Shown piece after piece: positions 29,101 through 44,100 of a DNA stretch of 64,000 bases. The notes beneath the pieces were generated by a model, which worked only from the letters and a program-made list of their open reading frames with translations, was not told the DNA's origin and did no database searches. The position numbers and the translations under genes were made by a program. The DNA is from Ectocarpus siliculosus (lineage: Eukaryota > Sar > Phaeophyceae > Ectocarpales > Ectocarpaceae). Positions within the stretch are counted from its first letter, which is position 1; each line of letters opens with the position of its first letter. The DNA is taken from contig FN649749.1 in assembly GCA_000310025.1 (NCBI GenBank), positions 413,026 to 477,025 of the forward strand, written 5' to 3'.

Positions 29101-32100
29101 CAGCTTGCGAACAACCATTTCATCTATTAACCTGTTGTGCGATTAAAAATCAGTCCTGCTGACTAGTCTGTTGTTCATGATAGTAAGACGTCCGTTTCTC
29201 TCAATCCACAACCAAGCGGCGACACGGTCAGGGGTGAACATTGCCAGGTCCATGCATACTGGGCATGCGTCTCACTTCGGCAGCACTCAAGCAAAAGTCA
29301 AAGCCGTGCCCTCTATTAGAACGTATATGCATACGATGCACGTGGATTCGAGTGTTTGAGATATTGGTGGCGGCCTCTGGTGTTCTATCCTGCGGTATAC
29401 GACGATGTTCTGGTGCTTGTACTGGTCTCGACTTCCGACCCTATCCCCGCTCGTCCGTTATCCTCATTGCGTTCCTGACTACTCTGGGTGGTTACGGAAG
29501 GTCCCTTTTGATATATTCGACCGGAAGTACAAAGACAGCTGGTACACAGTCATGCAGCAGTTTCGGCAACAGGTCGAGGAAATTGAAGACATGACCAAGT
29601 CCTTCATTGAGCAGTCTTTCCAGAAATTGCGCTCAGCCGAGGGTGCCTTCGAGCTTGTGCAAAATTTCCAAAATATCCAGAGCCGAGAGAGCATCAACCA
29701 GTCCATCGATGAGAGATACAAGGACATACTGTCGCAATACACGAAAGAACTGGATCACATCGGGGCGATTTTCTACGCTCACAAGGCTTCACCCCCCATT
29801 TACAAGAACTACCCGCCGGTAGCTGGTTCGATTGCTTGGGCGCGTGATCTTTACAACCGGGCTAAAACACCTATTTTGAGGTTCAAGGTGAGCTCCGGCA
29901 TGACCTTCAAGCAAAACACTGAACGTTCCGCTCGTGGTGAACTACCCTCGTTGGCGTCCGCGCTATGTAGTCAATATGTGTTGTTTATGCTTCAAGCGCG
30001 AACCATGCATGCAATATGCTCAGCTTGGAGTAGCCCACAGCGATACGATCAAGAACGAGGAGAGTACTCGCTTGTTGGCCGCTTTCGCCAGAGGTTTAGC
30101 TTTCTATGCGTTTCGTCGCCTGCAAGTCTCATGTGTATACACGCCCCACAACTCCTACAAACACACCAGGCCCACGAAGGGCTGCTCACCAGCGCATTCG
30201 GAGAGCAAGTCAAGCAGCGATACCTGGTATTCGCTCGAGCGGTGGATGCATATAGTACTCACTTGTATACGGAATGGGAGCAGCGTGTGGGGGCCGTGGC
30301 CACTGAAAAGCTAAAGCAGCCAATCCTGTGCGCGCTATCTGCGAGCAGAGGGCAACCTACGGCAGAAAGTGCGGTGGACGGTGCTGGCAAGGAAGCACTT
30401 GGCCATACGTTGACCAACCCCGCAAGAAACAAGGGACAAACCCACCAGCAATCTACATCGTTTACCGAGTCTAGAGGGTCTGGGAGGCCATCGCCCCCTT
30501 ATGGGGTCAATTTTGCGACAGAGCTGCACATGATTATTCGAGAAAGCAAGTACCTGGATCGCATGGGCTTTCAGGTGGGCGCTGGCGTGCTGCGCTTCCC
30601 CATGTACAACATGCGTGTTTCGGGTCGCTCCAACTGAATATTTCCTTTGTAGCGAGCAACGACAATCATACACGGACATACGTTCCCAATCAAACAACTA
30701 GATACCGCCATGTGCTGAGAGATGGCCAGGCATGCTCGGTGTCATGACGTCCGCGCCTTTCTGCGGTACCGCCGGCTCTAACTGAGTCTTGTTCACTGAG
30801 AGAAAATGCTGGTGTACCTGAATAGGCTGTAAACTGCCTTGAAATCGTTGCTACAATAGGTTCCCGAGGCTGCCCTCAACGTGGCGCTTCAAGAAGACAA
30901 GTACCACAAGTACATTCAAGACATGCACCTCATGCTGAAGAACTACGACGTCCTCGTCGGCAGCCTGACGCAAGTGGAAACACGCTTGCTATCAAGACAG
31001 CTGCAGCACCTTCAGGCGGTGCTTAACACGGGATTTACTCCGCTCAACTGGAACAGTCAACGGATTCCTTCATTCATTGAGACATGTAACAAGGCTCTCA
31101 ACGAGTTTTCCGGAATTGTCAGCCAGATTCACAAGAGCTCAACGATGATTCGGGAGGTGGTGTCAAGGTGAAGGAGTACCAGAATCCGGCGCCAAAATCA
31201 GTGCTGTTTGATACACTTGAGCACATTCGAAAAGTCTACGGAGGATTTACATGATACTTTGCTTCACCCACCAAAGGTGCCTGTCCTACCTTCGGACTGT
31301 GCCATTCCGATTGCCATGCACCACGACCCTACACAAGAAGACCTCCTTTTCAGCATTTCATACGCACTGCCTGAGGAAAACTGTCCGTCGGGAACATTCG
31401 TCGTTGTCCCCACCGCCGTCTGAAACTTGTTACGTTTTTACAGCATCGAGAATATGCTCCTTATGCAAGAGAAAGACTTTGAGACGCCAGATGGACCTCG
31501 TGCTCCTATGGACGTAGCTGAGTTCTACGACTCGTTGGAAACGAAGCGCATGGCACGGCTCGATGGTCTGGTGCAACAGTACAACAGCATTGAGAGCTTA
31601 CTCATCAAGGTGACGTCTCCGTCGAATGTACCGCAGTAGCCGTCGAGGATCCCATTTCTATTGCGCCGTCTCCCCTCAAGATTGACCTGGAATTTGGCGA
31701 CGCCATAGAGCGTAGGGGCGGTCGTCATGTGCTGCGTAATTTAGCTCAGTCATTCGACGATTTTCCTCGCAACCATTCCGGGATGGAGCAACGTCGTCAC
31801 TACTAACAACACATGCCGGGTGCTCTTGTTGTTTCTGCAATTTTTTACCTAACCCGCTCTTGCTTGTCTCATCCTGCTTCATTGGGCACCGTTTCTCTGT
31901 ACTCGTTTTCTCGACATGTAATAAACCAAATCATCTTCTCCATCTCTTTCTCAAGGGGGCGTCGTGCTTCCCTGGTGCATATTCTGCTTGTCTCCATCTC
32001 TTCTGTCTTGCCGCCTGTGTACGGAGGTCGTTTGAGCATTCTCTCGGTGTCGACTCACTGTTTTTTGTTACAGTGGTTGTCATCGAAATGCAATGAATGT

Positions 32101-35100
32101 ATTGACCGACATGTAAACATGTTGCCTTGGCGGCCGTACCTGTCAAATTGTACAAGGTTTGACCCTACATGTGTACGAACGACAGGATGTGTCAAACCAG
32201 GAATCTCAGATTTTTGGATCCCTAGGAGTCTACCCCCGAGGTTGCCCTTTTCACAAATCCCCCCCCTGCCCAGTAGTGTCCGTTCTTCCGTTCCCGGGTG
32301 AGTTTCACCGAAATGCTAGCCCCCGAGGTTTTCACAGAGGGTGATCTAGGGCAAGGCTTTTGCGTACTTCGTCTATGTGCATTGTCTGACTCTGGTCTTC
32401 TTGATCTGGCCCACTACCGAAGTTTGTTTCTGTTTTTACCGATTGTTGTGGATTGCCAAAGTTTGGAGGAAGTTGCTGCGATGGTACAAACATTACATGC
32501 CGATGACCCCGCCCAACTTTCCAACCCTTGTTGTACATATATACCCAGGTGGAAGAAGTTGTGGCTGGCACAAACACTGGCATGTCGCTGTCACTGGCAG
32601 GGTATTATCACTACTGGGAAAAGTGCATCTTCAACGCCATTACAAAATGCATCATCTCTAGCATGGCGACGTTCTTGGCATTGCTGCAGAGCAAGGATCG
32701 CCCCCCGTTGTGTGAAGTCAAGGCGAACCTCAACGGCAAAGACTTGGTGGTGACACCGACGGTCAACGATATTTACAAGTACCTCACCAAGTCGGTCAAG
32801 CACATTGTGGAATCAGCACGCATGTTTGTGCGTTGGATGCATGGTACCTGCTGCCAAACAGCCCCGCAGGTGAGCAAGATTGTAACGCATGCAGTACAGC
32901 TTCTGGATGAAAAGGAACTACACCGTTTTCCGTTACGCCGCTCGCGCCGCTTTCGAAATATATTATACACCAATGCCAGCATATATGGGGACGATCGTCT
33001 TCTGACCGGTTGCAGGGTCTGGCCGAATTTCGTATGTGCAGGTTGTTCACGAGGAGGAGGAGCCGCTTGTGTTTTCATTCTACCAAGACATGAGCAAGAA
33101 CCCCCACGTGATCAAGCTGATGCTCCAGCTAAATCAAGCAATTCACAAGGTATTCTCGATGATGAACAAATATCTAGACGGCTGGCGGCGGTACGACACT
33201 GTGTATAACTTGTGGAATCCCAAGCGGAAGAAGGCTTTGGAGAAGCTGGCGGAGAAAAAACATACCTGTGTCTACTTCGATACTCGCATCGCTAGTTACG
33301 AGCTGCTCGCCGAGACAGTACGAGCACAACCCAGCGAAAAGGATGTGGATTTCATTCGAATAGACTGCTATCCAGTCGCGGTCGGAATCGCTGCTCAAGC
33401 AGACCAATGGAAGACAGACTACGGCGCCGTGCTGCACCAGTGCTCGTCAGCACTTTTGGAAGACCTCTGCGGGAAAATGTCTCAGGTGAGCCGGTGGGAT
33501 TGTTTCGACATCTTGTACACGCCTAGGTGAAAAGTATGTTATCGCGTGACTAGCCTTCCAGCTGGCGTACTCGAACGTCTTTGTTGCTCATCTCTTGCCA
33601 CAGCAGTATCGCCCTGAAGGTGTCGTCGCGTGACAGTTGTCCCCTTTGCGAAAATCTGGACGACCGAGTCCCATGCATACATGATCCCGGCTCACCTCAT
33701 ATTTCTCAAAAGTATCCCTACACTGCCTACTTGTGGTTTTCCCTCAACTACTCAGTTGGAAGCGGACCTCAGAGCCGATCCTCAAGACCTGGACGCTCTC
33801 AAGTTTGTCCTCAACACGATCGCCGCTATTTCGGGAATGGGGATGGACATTGAGCTCAGCTACTTAGACACCATGGAGCGGTATCGTACTTTGCAACAGT
33901 ATGACATTCCTGTCCCACCAGACGAAATGGCTAAGGCACAGGGCATCGCCCTTAGATGGCAGGCCTTGTTTATGGAGGCTAAGACAAAGGACCTGTGCCT
34001 CGTGAGGGTGAAAGAACGCTTCCGGGAGGTGACCAAGGAGCAAGCGGTCGGGTTCCACGCCGAGTTGAAAGAAATGGAGGCGGCTTTCAAGGCGACCGGG
34101 CCAGGAAATTCCAATACGGAACTTGAAGACGGAGTGCGCCTCCTCGCCGAGTACCAGCAACGGGTGCAGGTAGTTTGCTGGCTATATTCCCGTCAGTTCG
34201 GAAAAGTGGACGAGCAATCATCAAATGCATTCTATGAAAGTCGATCGATCGTATCGAGGAGCACCCGGTAGGAACGTTATTGTTCCCCACTGTTATTTTT
34301 GCCTATGAGACTCTCTATAAACTATTAAAATAAACAATTGAACAGGTGTGTATGGCCAGGAAGCTGGAGCTGGTGAACGCAGAAGGGTTGTTCGGTCTAG
34401 ATACCACTGAGTACCCCGAGCTTCAGCGGGTGGTGTCGGAGTTGAAAAAGCTTGGGCGTATCTACGATCTCTACCAGGAACAGCGCGACTTCGAGGACGG
34501 CAACAGCGCCACACCGTGGGGTGACCTCGACGTCGGTTCGCTTCAGCGAGGGGTGGAAGTGTTGGAGAAGAAGGCTCGCAAAGAGAAACAGTTCAAGGAA
34601 CATCCTACATTCCGGGCAGTCGAAGCACGCATCTTCAACTTCAAAGACAGCATTCCCCTGATTGTTAACCTAAAAAATGAGGCGATGAAGCCAAGGCATT
34701 GGCAGAAGCTGATTGAGGTGAGCCACTGCCTGACATTGCGAATATAGGTAGGCTTTCGTACATTAACAAGTGGTAAACCACAGCCGAACCCTGTAATGAT
34801 CCTGTCTCTTCTTCTTGCCGCCCCGCCACTCTATCCGCCCTACTTGGCAGATGACCGGAGTTAAGTTTGATCCGAGCAACTTTAAGGCACTCACGCTCGG
34901 CAACATTTTCCAAATGGAGCTTCACCGTTTCACCGCGGATATTGATGATATCGTCAACGAGTCTGTGCAAGAACTCAAAATCGAGAATGAAATTCGGAAG
35001 GTCGAGGCAACATGGAGAAAGACCGACCTCGTTCTCGCCAAATATCAGAAGAATGGCGTCGACCGAAGTTACGTGCTGAAGGCTGCAGACGAGATCAAAA

Positions 35101-38100
35101 CCGAGCTCGAGGACAATCTGCTGAATCTGCAAACCATGTCCTCGAGCAGGTTTGTGGGGAGTTTCGCGGATCAGGTGCGAGGGCATCCAAGTACGGATCT
35201 ATGCAGTCCTACTGTAGCTGATATGGTTCCTGAGACGTACCATACGTAAGTTGGCGATAACTTCTACAAACGAGTCGACGCGCGACGTCATGTACGTGCG
35301 ACACGACGTTGGTCTTACTCGAGTGTTGTACTGCTCCTCTTTGATGGTACGAACCAGGTGCGCGGTTGGGAACGCACGTTGAATCGAGTAAACGAGACAC
35401 TCGACATGTGGTACACAGTACAACGCAAGTGGATGTATTTGGAGAGTATCTTCGTGGGGGCCGAGGATATTCGTTTGCAGCTACCGGAGGAGGCCAAGAA
35501 GTTCGATGCCATCGACAAGGCATTCAAGCAGGCAAGATATACTTATAGTACCATCATGAGGTTCAGTCAGGGTCGCGCTTTCCACACTTTTCTTTTGGCT
35601 GTTCATTGATCCAGAGGAGGAGAACAATGTCGAAGAGCGTGACATCGGTTGACGCAGCGGCGTTGGTACAAAACGCTTTTCTGGTGCCCTCGACTTATAA
35701 GCGACGGGCCACCTCGGTCGTTTGAATGACTCCTGCCGCGAGCCTGGATAGACATGCCATTGGAGGATTGATGGCTGCTGCTGATCTTGGGCCGCCGTTG
35801 CCATTTGCTGCACCGCAGATCGGCACCCAGACCTACCAGAATCCCAATGTTGTGGAGGCCTGTACGACCGAAAATCGTCTGGAAACTTTGGAAAACCTCA
35901 GCGAGCGACTGGACGCCACCCAGAAATCGCTCTCCAACTACTTGGACACGAAGAGAAACGCTTTCCCCCGGTTTTTCTTCATCTCCGATGATGAGCTCCT
36001 TTCTGTTCTGGGGTCTAGCGACCCGACCTCTATTCAGGTATGCGGCGAAAAGAAAGAGTGTGATTGTTCCGCGTCGTGGCCTCCCGCCCCGTGAGGTGTA
36101 GTGGCGAGCTTGACTTGCCTTCATGGTCCAAATCAGTGGGCTACACGCCTGCCAAACCTGTATTGCAAGTATATGTTTTGTGTGTGGTCGATAGATGTTC
36201 AATCACTAACATTTCTCATTGGCGTCCCAACGCGGGGAACGAGAGGTGAACCGCCAAACACTGTCGTGTTACCGTCCTTGGATCATTGATCTCGCGCCTC
36301 AGGTCCACCTGCTCAAGCTTTTTGACAACGTCAAGTCTTTGTCGTTCGGAAGAGGAGGAAAGCATGTACTGGGCATGGGCTCCAGTGAAGGAGAAGTGTT
36401 TCAACTCCGAGAGCCGGTGGCCGTAGAAGGGGCGGTTGAGGTCTGGATGACTGCAGTAGAGAACGAGATGACAAGCTCCCTTCGTTCTATTACCAAGGAA
36501 GGAGTGTTTCGGTACGCGAACGAAGCGCGCCAGGAGTGGATAACAGCTGTTCTGGGGATGGTTTCGCTTGTCGGCAGCCAGATATGGTGGACCTGGGAGG
36601 TAAGATAAAGGAGATCCACTCGTACTCAACGTTACTCGTACTCCTCAAAAAAATTTCACTGCAGAGAGAGATTGAATCGCCTATCTAACACCACGAACTG
36701 TGAAAATTCACTTCGTAGACAAATTTCGCGTAAGACACGAAATACATCATGGAATACCTCGCACGTCGTTCGCGGGAAGTTTGCATGACTTTGAACCAAT
36801 CAAAAAGCACCACCTTTTTGCCTGTGATATAAGCTATTAAATAGCCCTCGGTTGTTGTGCGTTGACCCCACAGGTGGAAGACGTGTTTCGGCAGGTGGCA
36901 GATGGCAACAAGTATGCCATCAAGGATCTCGAGGCAAAGCTAACTGCGCAACTCAACGCCCTCGTCGCTCTTGTTCGAGAGAAGCTCAGCAGCCACGCAC
37001 GAAAGAAAGTAAATACGCTCCTTATCATCGATGTTCACGCTCGCGATATCGTGGATGGATTCGTGAGAGAATCAATTCTGAACGCCAAGGAATTTGCATG
37101 GGAAAGCCAACTACGCTTCTATTGGGATCGGGATGTAGATGACTGCATAATCAGGCAGTGCACGGGAAAGTTCAGCTACGGCTACGAGTACATGGGTATG
37201 AACGGACGATTGGTCATCACCCCACTCACGGACCGTTGCTACATGACGTTGACTCAAGCGTTGACATTCAAACTTGGAGGTGCCCCAGCTGGCCCCGCGG
37301 GGACGGGCAAAACGGAAACAACGAAAGACCTGGCAAAGTCCTTGGCGCTCCCCTGCTTCGTGATCAACTGCGGCGAGGGCCTTGACTACAAGGTGAGCTA
37401 AGCACGCCGTTACTGTTTGACGATGTCTACGTGTTTGTTTCGGTTCTGTCGTGCTTCGTGCCCCCCGTCCGTGTCAAGCGACACAATGACAAAGAGAAAG
37501 TACGCTTGCTTCGTAAAACCCCTACCTACCATTGTGATGCCCTTTGCAACTACCAGGCGATGGGATCTATATTCGCGGGCCTGGTTCAGGTGGGGGCATG
37601 GGGGTGCTTTGACGAGTTCAACCGCATCAACATTGAGGTTTTGTCGGTGGTGTCGGCACAACTGAAAGCCATCCAGAACTCCCTCATCAGCGGCAAGCCC
37701 ACGGTGGACATTGGAGTTGGAGGGGAGATCAAAATCAAGAGAGTTGCTGGCTTCGCGACATGCGGGGTGTTCATCACGATGAACCCAGGATATGCCGGGC
37801 GTACTGAGTTGCCAGACAATTTAAAAGCACTCTTTCGTCCCGTGACAATGATTGTGCCGGATCTGCTCCAAATCTGCGAGATCATGCTCTTCTCTGAGGG
37901 GTTTGAGGCCGCCAAGGTGAGAAAAAACTATCCTCCGCGCACCTGCCTTGCCCGGGAAGTAGAGCTTACAGAGCTTACAGACTATCTAGGCATCCAATCT
38001 ATTGTCTTGACAGGAGATCGTTGGCACTGCGCACCCGTGGTCGCCATGACAAGTACCCTATACAGCACGTAGTATCATGCCAGATTTCGAGGCCAGACAA

Positions 38101-41100
38101 ATTTCTAGGCCAGTCACGCATGTTCTTTGATACCTGCAATCTACCAAACCCGCCGTCTGTATGGTGCACGAGTATCCCATTCCACTCTTCTTCAGACATC
38201 ACACGAAAGCAATTGAGATCCTCGTGTATATTACCTTTTTTTCGCTTCTTCTAGGTTCTAGCCAAGAAGATGACAGTTCTGTACAAGTTATCCAAGGAGC
38301 AGCTCTCGAAGCAGTACCACTACGACTTCGGTCTACGTGCTCTTAAGTCTGTACTCGTCATGGCAGGAGGCCTGAAGAGGCAATATTCAGAGATGCCTGA
38401 AGACTTGGTACTCATGCGCGCTTTGCGTGACAGCAACATGCCCAAGTTCGTTTTCGAAGACGTACCGTTGTTCAAAGGCCTCATCAACGACCTGTTCCCG
38501 AATATGGATTGCCCGCGGGTGGGGTATGAGGATCTCAAAGTTGAGGTCAGGAAAGAGTTGGAGACCAAGGGATTCCGCTGTTCGGACGACCAAGTCTTCG
38601 ATGATCAGGTGAATAACTAAGCTTCTGGAGCTACCGCGAGTGTGTTCTAGTGATTAGATAATCAGTTCCACTCTTTTGTAATGTACTTGGATCTTTCGAA
38701 GCTCTAAACGGAGTAGTCGCTGCATTATGGTATGGGGTGTACGACCCATCAAACTGACTCTCACAGCACCCACGAGTATCAGCATGACCTCAGGCGAGCT
38801 ATGACTCATCCACGGACCCTGTCTCTTAGCTCACAGGATACAGTACATCCTCTAAATCGCTGCAGCCCCTGAGTCGACCAGATACGTGTCTCGAACACGA
38901 AGTGGTAATCTCGGCAACCTGTGTCAAAATCAACGTGCCAGGTGGACAAGTGCATCCAGATGTACGAAACCCAGATCGTACGGCACACAACGATGATAGT
39001 AGGGCCAACGGGCGGAGGCAAAACTCTCATATTGGAAACGCTGAAGAATGCTCGGTTGCCAGCGGATGGAACGGTAGTGAAAATGTTCGTCCTCAATGCC
39101 AAAAAACAACCCTTGAACGAACTGTACGGGGTGATGGACCCCGTCACGAGGGATTGGACTGACGGGATCTTGTCTAAGCTCTTCCGTGAGCTGAATGCCC
39201 CCCTCGCAGCTGGCAAGGAGAACGAGATACGTTTGATTGTCTTCGACGGCGACGTTGATGCAGTGTGGGTTGAAAACATGAACTCCGTCATGGACGACAA
39301 CAAGCTGCTCACACTGCCCAACGGAGAACGCATTCGGCTTCAGCCCCACTGCGCGTTGGTGTGCGAAACGTTCGATCTTCAATATGCATCACCTGCCACC
39401 ATCAGTCGTTGCGGTATGGTTTGGGTGGATCCGAAGAACCTGGGGTATACACCGTTCTACGAACGATGGGTGCGCCTTCGGTGCGGCGATGGGGTCGAGG
39501 TGTCAGAGGACCGGCAAACGGATGCCGATCTACTTATGGCCCTCTACAAGAAGTACGTTAAGCGGTGCGTGGACTACGTCCTCTCGGGACTAGTTGACGG
39601 ACAACAGGTCGAGAAGCTACGTCAGGTCATTGCGATTCCCAACGTGGACATGGTGAAACAATTGTGCTCCAGCCTGGATGCTTTCCTCGGCGAGGGCGTG
39701 GAAGACCGGCACGACGTCGAAGGCGTCTATATTTTTTGCTTGGTCTGGTCGATGGGGGCAGCGCTGGTAAAGGACAGCCGTGACCGTTTCGACCAGTTCA
39801 TCAAGAAGATTTCTGGCGAAGCTGTCCCGGCTGACAGCCTGTACAGCCACTTCTATGACGTTGAAAACCACAAGTGGGAGAAGTGGAAAACACGAGTGCC
39901 TGTGTACCAACAGCCAGACCCTTTCTGCTTCCACGAGATCATGGTACCCACGACGGACTCTGTCCTCTACACGCACCTTCTTGAGACGTTGGCACCGAAG
40001 AAGCCCCTCCTGATGGTCGGTGAGTCGGGTACTGCGAAGACTTTGACGATACAGAACTACATGAGTAGGCTCAATGCAGAGACCACATCTCGTCTAGTGG
40101 TGAACTTCAGCAGCCGGACGACGGCAAGGAACGTGCAGACGAGTATCGAAGCCAACGTCGATAAGCGTGCTGGGGCTACGTTTGCCCCACCCTCCGGCAA
40201 AACACTGGTTGTATTTGTGGACGATATGAACATGCCCAAGGTCGACACGTATGGCACGCAGCAACCTATCGCCCTTCTCCTGTTCCTAATCAGCAAGGGC
40301 ACTCTTTACGACAATGGAAAGGATCTTAACTTGAAGTACATCAAGAACCTCAGCTATATTGCAGCGATGGGACCTCCTGGCGGAGGACGAAACAACGTCG
40401 ATCCTCGCTTCGTTGCTCTCTTCAACGTGTACAACCTGATCGAGCCAAGCCCAGTCGTGTTGCACCATATCTACTCCTCAATAGTGTCTTCACGGTTGGT
40501 GAATTTCCCTGAGCCGGTGAAGGAAGCAAGCTCGAAAGTGACCGATGCAACCCTGAAGCTGTACAAAATCATCGTGGAAAGGCTCCCTCCGACCCCGTCG
40601 AAGTTCCATTATATCTTTAATCTTCGGGATCTTTCGCGGGTATACGAGGGGCTTTGCCTGGCCACTGAGGATATGTTCAGCACCGCGGATTCATTTGTGC
40701 GTCTTTGGCGAAACGAGTGCGTTCGCGTCTTTGGGGATCGCCTTTTTGTGGAAGATATGGGTATGCTGAGCACGGAGATTGAGAGCGCCATAAAGGCCGC
40801 TTGGCCCAACTCCACCGAATATGCCATGACAAACCCCTTGCTGGTGGGAGATTATGCCCTAGCAATCCAACGTTTAGTGGATGAAGGGGAGGATCCGCAG
40901 CTCTACCAGGATCTGGGCGACTATGACCGCACGCGCAAGGTGTTCGAGGAGGTTCTTGAAAACTACAACCTGGATCACAAGCCGATGAACCTGGTCCTGT
41001 TCGAATCGGCTCTAGACCACCTTACGCGTATATATCGCATCATTCGAATGTCTCGTGGGAACGCAATGCTTGTGGGCGTCGGAGGGTCGGGAAAAAAGTC

Positions 41101-44100
41101 TCTGACGCAGCTGGCTGCTTACTGCGCTGGCTACACTGTTTTCTCAATATCTTTGGTGCGCAACTACGGAGAGACGGAGTTCCGAGAGGACTTGAAGCAA
41201 TTGTTCAAGCGACTAGGGGCCGGCCCGGTTGTTTTCCTCTTCACGGATGCACACGTGGTCGAGGAGGGCTTTCTCGAGTTCATCAACAACATCCTGACAA
41301 CCGGGATGGTGCCGGCTTTGTTTGAGAAGGATGAAACAGATCAGTGCATTAATTCCGTGCGGAAGGAAGTCAAGGCGACGGGCGTTCCAGACACCCCTGA
41401 CATCTGCTGGGCTTTCTTCGTTGAGAAGTGCAGAAACAACCTACACGTGGTGCTCGCTATGAGCCCATCTGGAGACAAGCTTCGCGTCAGGTGCCGAAGC
41501 TTTCCAGGTCTTGTTTCTGCGAGCGTCATTGATTGGTTCCAGCCTTGGCCCGCAGACGCCCTGCAGAAGGTTGCTGAATACTTTCTACAGGACGAGCAGC
41601 TTCCAGAGGAGCTCCGGGAACCGATCGTGGAGCATTTGGTTTTCACTCACCAGAGCGTTGTCACCTTTTCCGAGCGTTTCGCGGACGAAATGCGTCGCTA
41701 CTATTACGTGACTCCGGCCAACTACTTGGATTTCATAGCCAACTATCGCACGGAGCTCAAAGAGAATAACCGAACCATCGAGAGTAGCGTCAAGCGACTG
41801 GAGGGGGGGCTTACTAAGCTGATAGAGGCAGCCGATGCTGTCGATGTCATGCAAATTGAGCTGAGCGAAAAGAAAATCGTCGTTGACGAAAAGACGTCCC
41901 ACGTAGAAGCGATGATCAGCGAAATCCAGGCGAAAAGCGAAGTGGCCAACAAGCAACAAGCAGATGCCAGTGTCAAGCAGCAGTACGTTCAGGAGCAGAG
42001 CGAGATCATTTCGAAAGAGAAGGCGATTGCGGACGAGGCGCTCATGGAAGCGCTTCCTGCCGTGGAGGCCGCTGCTGCCGCCCTCGAAAACTTGGACAAG
42101 AAAGATCTGGATGAGATCAAGGCGTTCACGAATCCTCCTCAGCTCGTGAAAGATGTTTCCATGCAGGTGAGGTTGCTCTGTCTTGGTTTTACAACGAGAT
42201 CATACCTGGTCCTCTTTCCTTTGGGTCGCTCTTCATTGGCATGAACTCCAGCTAGCCACCCGGTACCGTGTGGAACAACAAACAACCCTTTTCACGCATG
42301 AAACCCCGGAACATCCGCATTCTCAGTGCTGCTTGCTTCGTCCTGGTGGAGAGAAGTACGAAGAGACATGGGGGGATGCTCGAAAAATGTTGTCCAACTC
42401 CAAGCTGCTCGACAACCTCAAGAACTACCCGAAGGACAGCATCACGGAAAAAATGATCAAGGGGGTGAAAAAATACTTCAAGAACCCGAATCTGACGATC
42501 GAAAACATGAAGAGCGTGAGCAAAGCCGGGCTGGGGTTGCTGACATGGGTGGCAGCCATCACGAAGTACCATGATATTGCCTCAAACGTCGAGCCGCTGC
42601 GCTTGAAAGTCCGCGACATGGAAAAAGCCCAGCAACAGGCAACCAAGGATCTATCCGAGTTAATGGAACTCCTCGCGACTCTAAATTCAGAGATTTCCGA
42701 GCTGAACGCCAACTATACGAAGGCAAACGACGAGCTTACAGAGCTGCAGCTTCAGGCATCCCTGATGGAGAAGAGGCTCGCCGCTGCATCCAAGCTCATC
42801 ACGGGGCTAACAGGAGAGCGCACAAGATGGACCGAGGACATCGGAAATTTACACCAGCAAGGCGCTCGTCTCGTCGGCGACTGCCTCTTGGCGTCGTCAT
42901 TTTTGTCATACCTAGGGGCATTTACAACCGACTATCGCTCAGAACTCCTTTCCAGGCGCTTGTTCGATGATTTATGTGAGCGGAAAGTGCCGCTGATGCA
43001 GCCTTTCCGGCTCGAGGCTCTCCTCACCACGGATGCGACGGTGCAGGCGTGGGTGGCGAATGGGCTACCTGCCGACGACCATAGCGTGCAGAACGGGATA
43101 CTCACAACCAAGGCCTCAAGGTTCCCGTTGTGCATTGATCCTCAACAACAGGCCGTGTCATGGATTAAAAACACCTACGCAAGCAGCAATCTGACGGTGA
43201 AGTCATTGAACGAGGCTGATTTTATGAAGCACTTGGAATTGGCGATTCAATTCGGAAATCCTTTCCTCTTTGAAAGTATTGATGAGGACTTGGACCCAAT
43301 GCTCGACCCGGTGCTGGAGAAAAATATCATTCAAGATGGGGCATCCAAAACCATTGTACTTGGTGACAAAGTGGTGGATTGGGATGATGGATTCCGCTTA
43401 TTTTTCACCACGAAGCTTGCTAACCCACACTACAGCCCAGAAGTGATGGGAAAGACCATGATCATCAACTACGGGGTCACCATGAATGGGCTGGCGAATC
43501 AACTTCTCAATGTTGTGGTTGCTCATGAGAGGCAAGATCTTGAAGAGAGCTATGCTGCACTCGTGTCGGATATGAGCGAGAATGCCCAGCTCATCGTCTC
43601 GCTGGAAGACACGCTCCTAAAAGAACTAAGCAGCAGCCAGGGAAATATTTTGGACAACGAGGAGCTTATCCAAACCTTGGAAAATACCAAGAGCAAGGCT
43701 GAAGAAATTAAACTCAAGCTGGAAAAGGCCGCATTCACAAAGGAAGAGATCGGTGAAGCGCGGGCTGTTTACAAGCCTGTGGCCAAGCGTGGTTCAATTT
43801 TGTACTTTGCAGAGTCCGGCTTGTCGGCCATCATGAGCATGTATGAGATCAGCTTAGACTCCTTCCTTGGGGTTTTCAACTCGGCTCTAGACGATGCGAA
43901 GAAAGACGTGGTGCTGGACAGCAGGATCAACAACATGGTGATCGCTGTGACCCGAAACATTTACGACTACACCTGCACCGGGATTTTCGAGCGTCACAAG
44001 CTCATGTTTTCTTTTCAAATGACTTGTATGATTCTCGACGGAGATGGCTCTCTCAACCGCACGGAGCTCGACTTCTTCCTGAAAGGTGACGTTTCTCTCG

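Noticed and set aside
42252..42572. Minus-strand frames within the dynein as antisense genes
   Set aside because: They lie opposite strongly conserved motor sequence, with no independent similarity.
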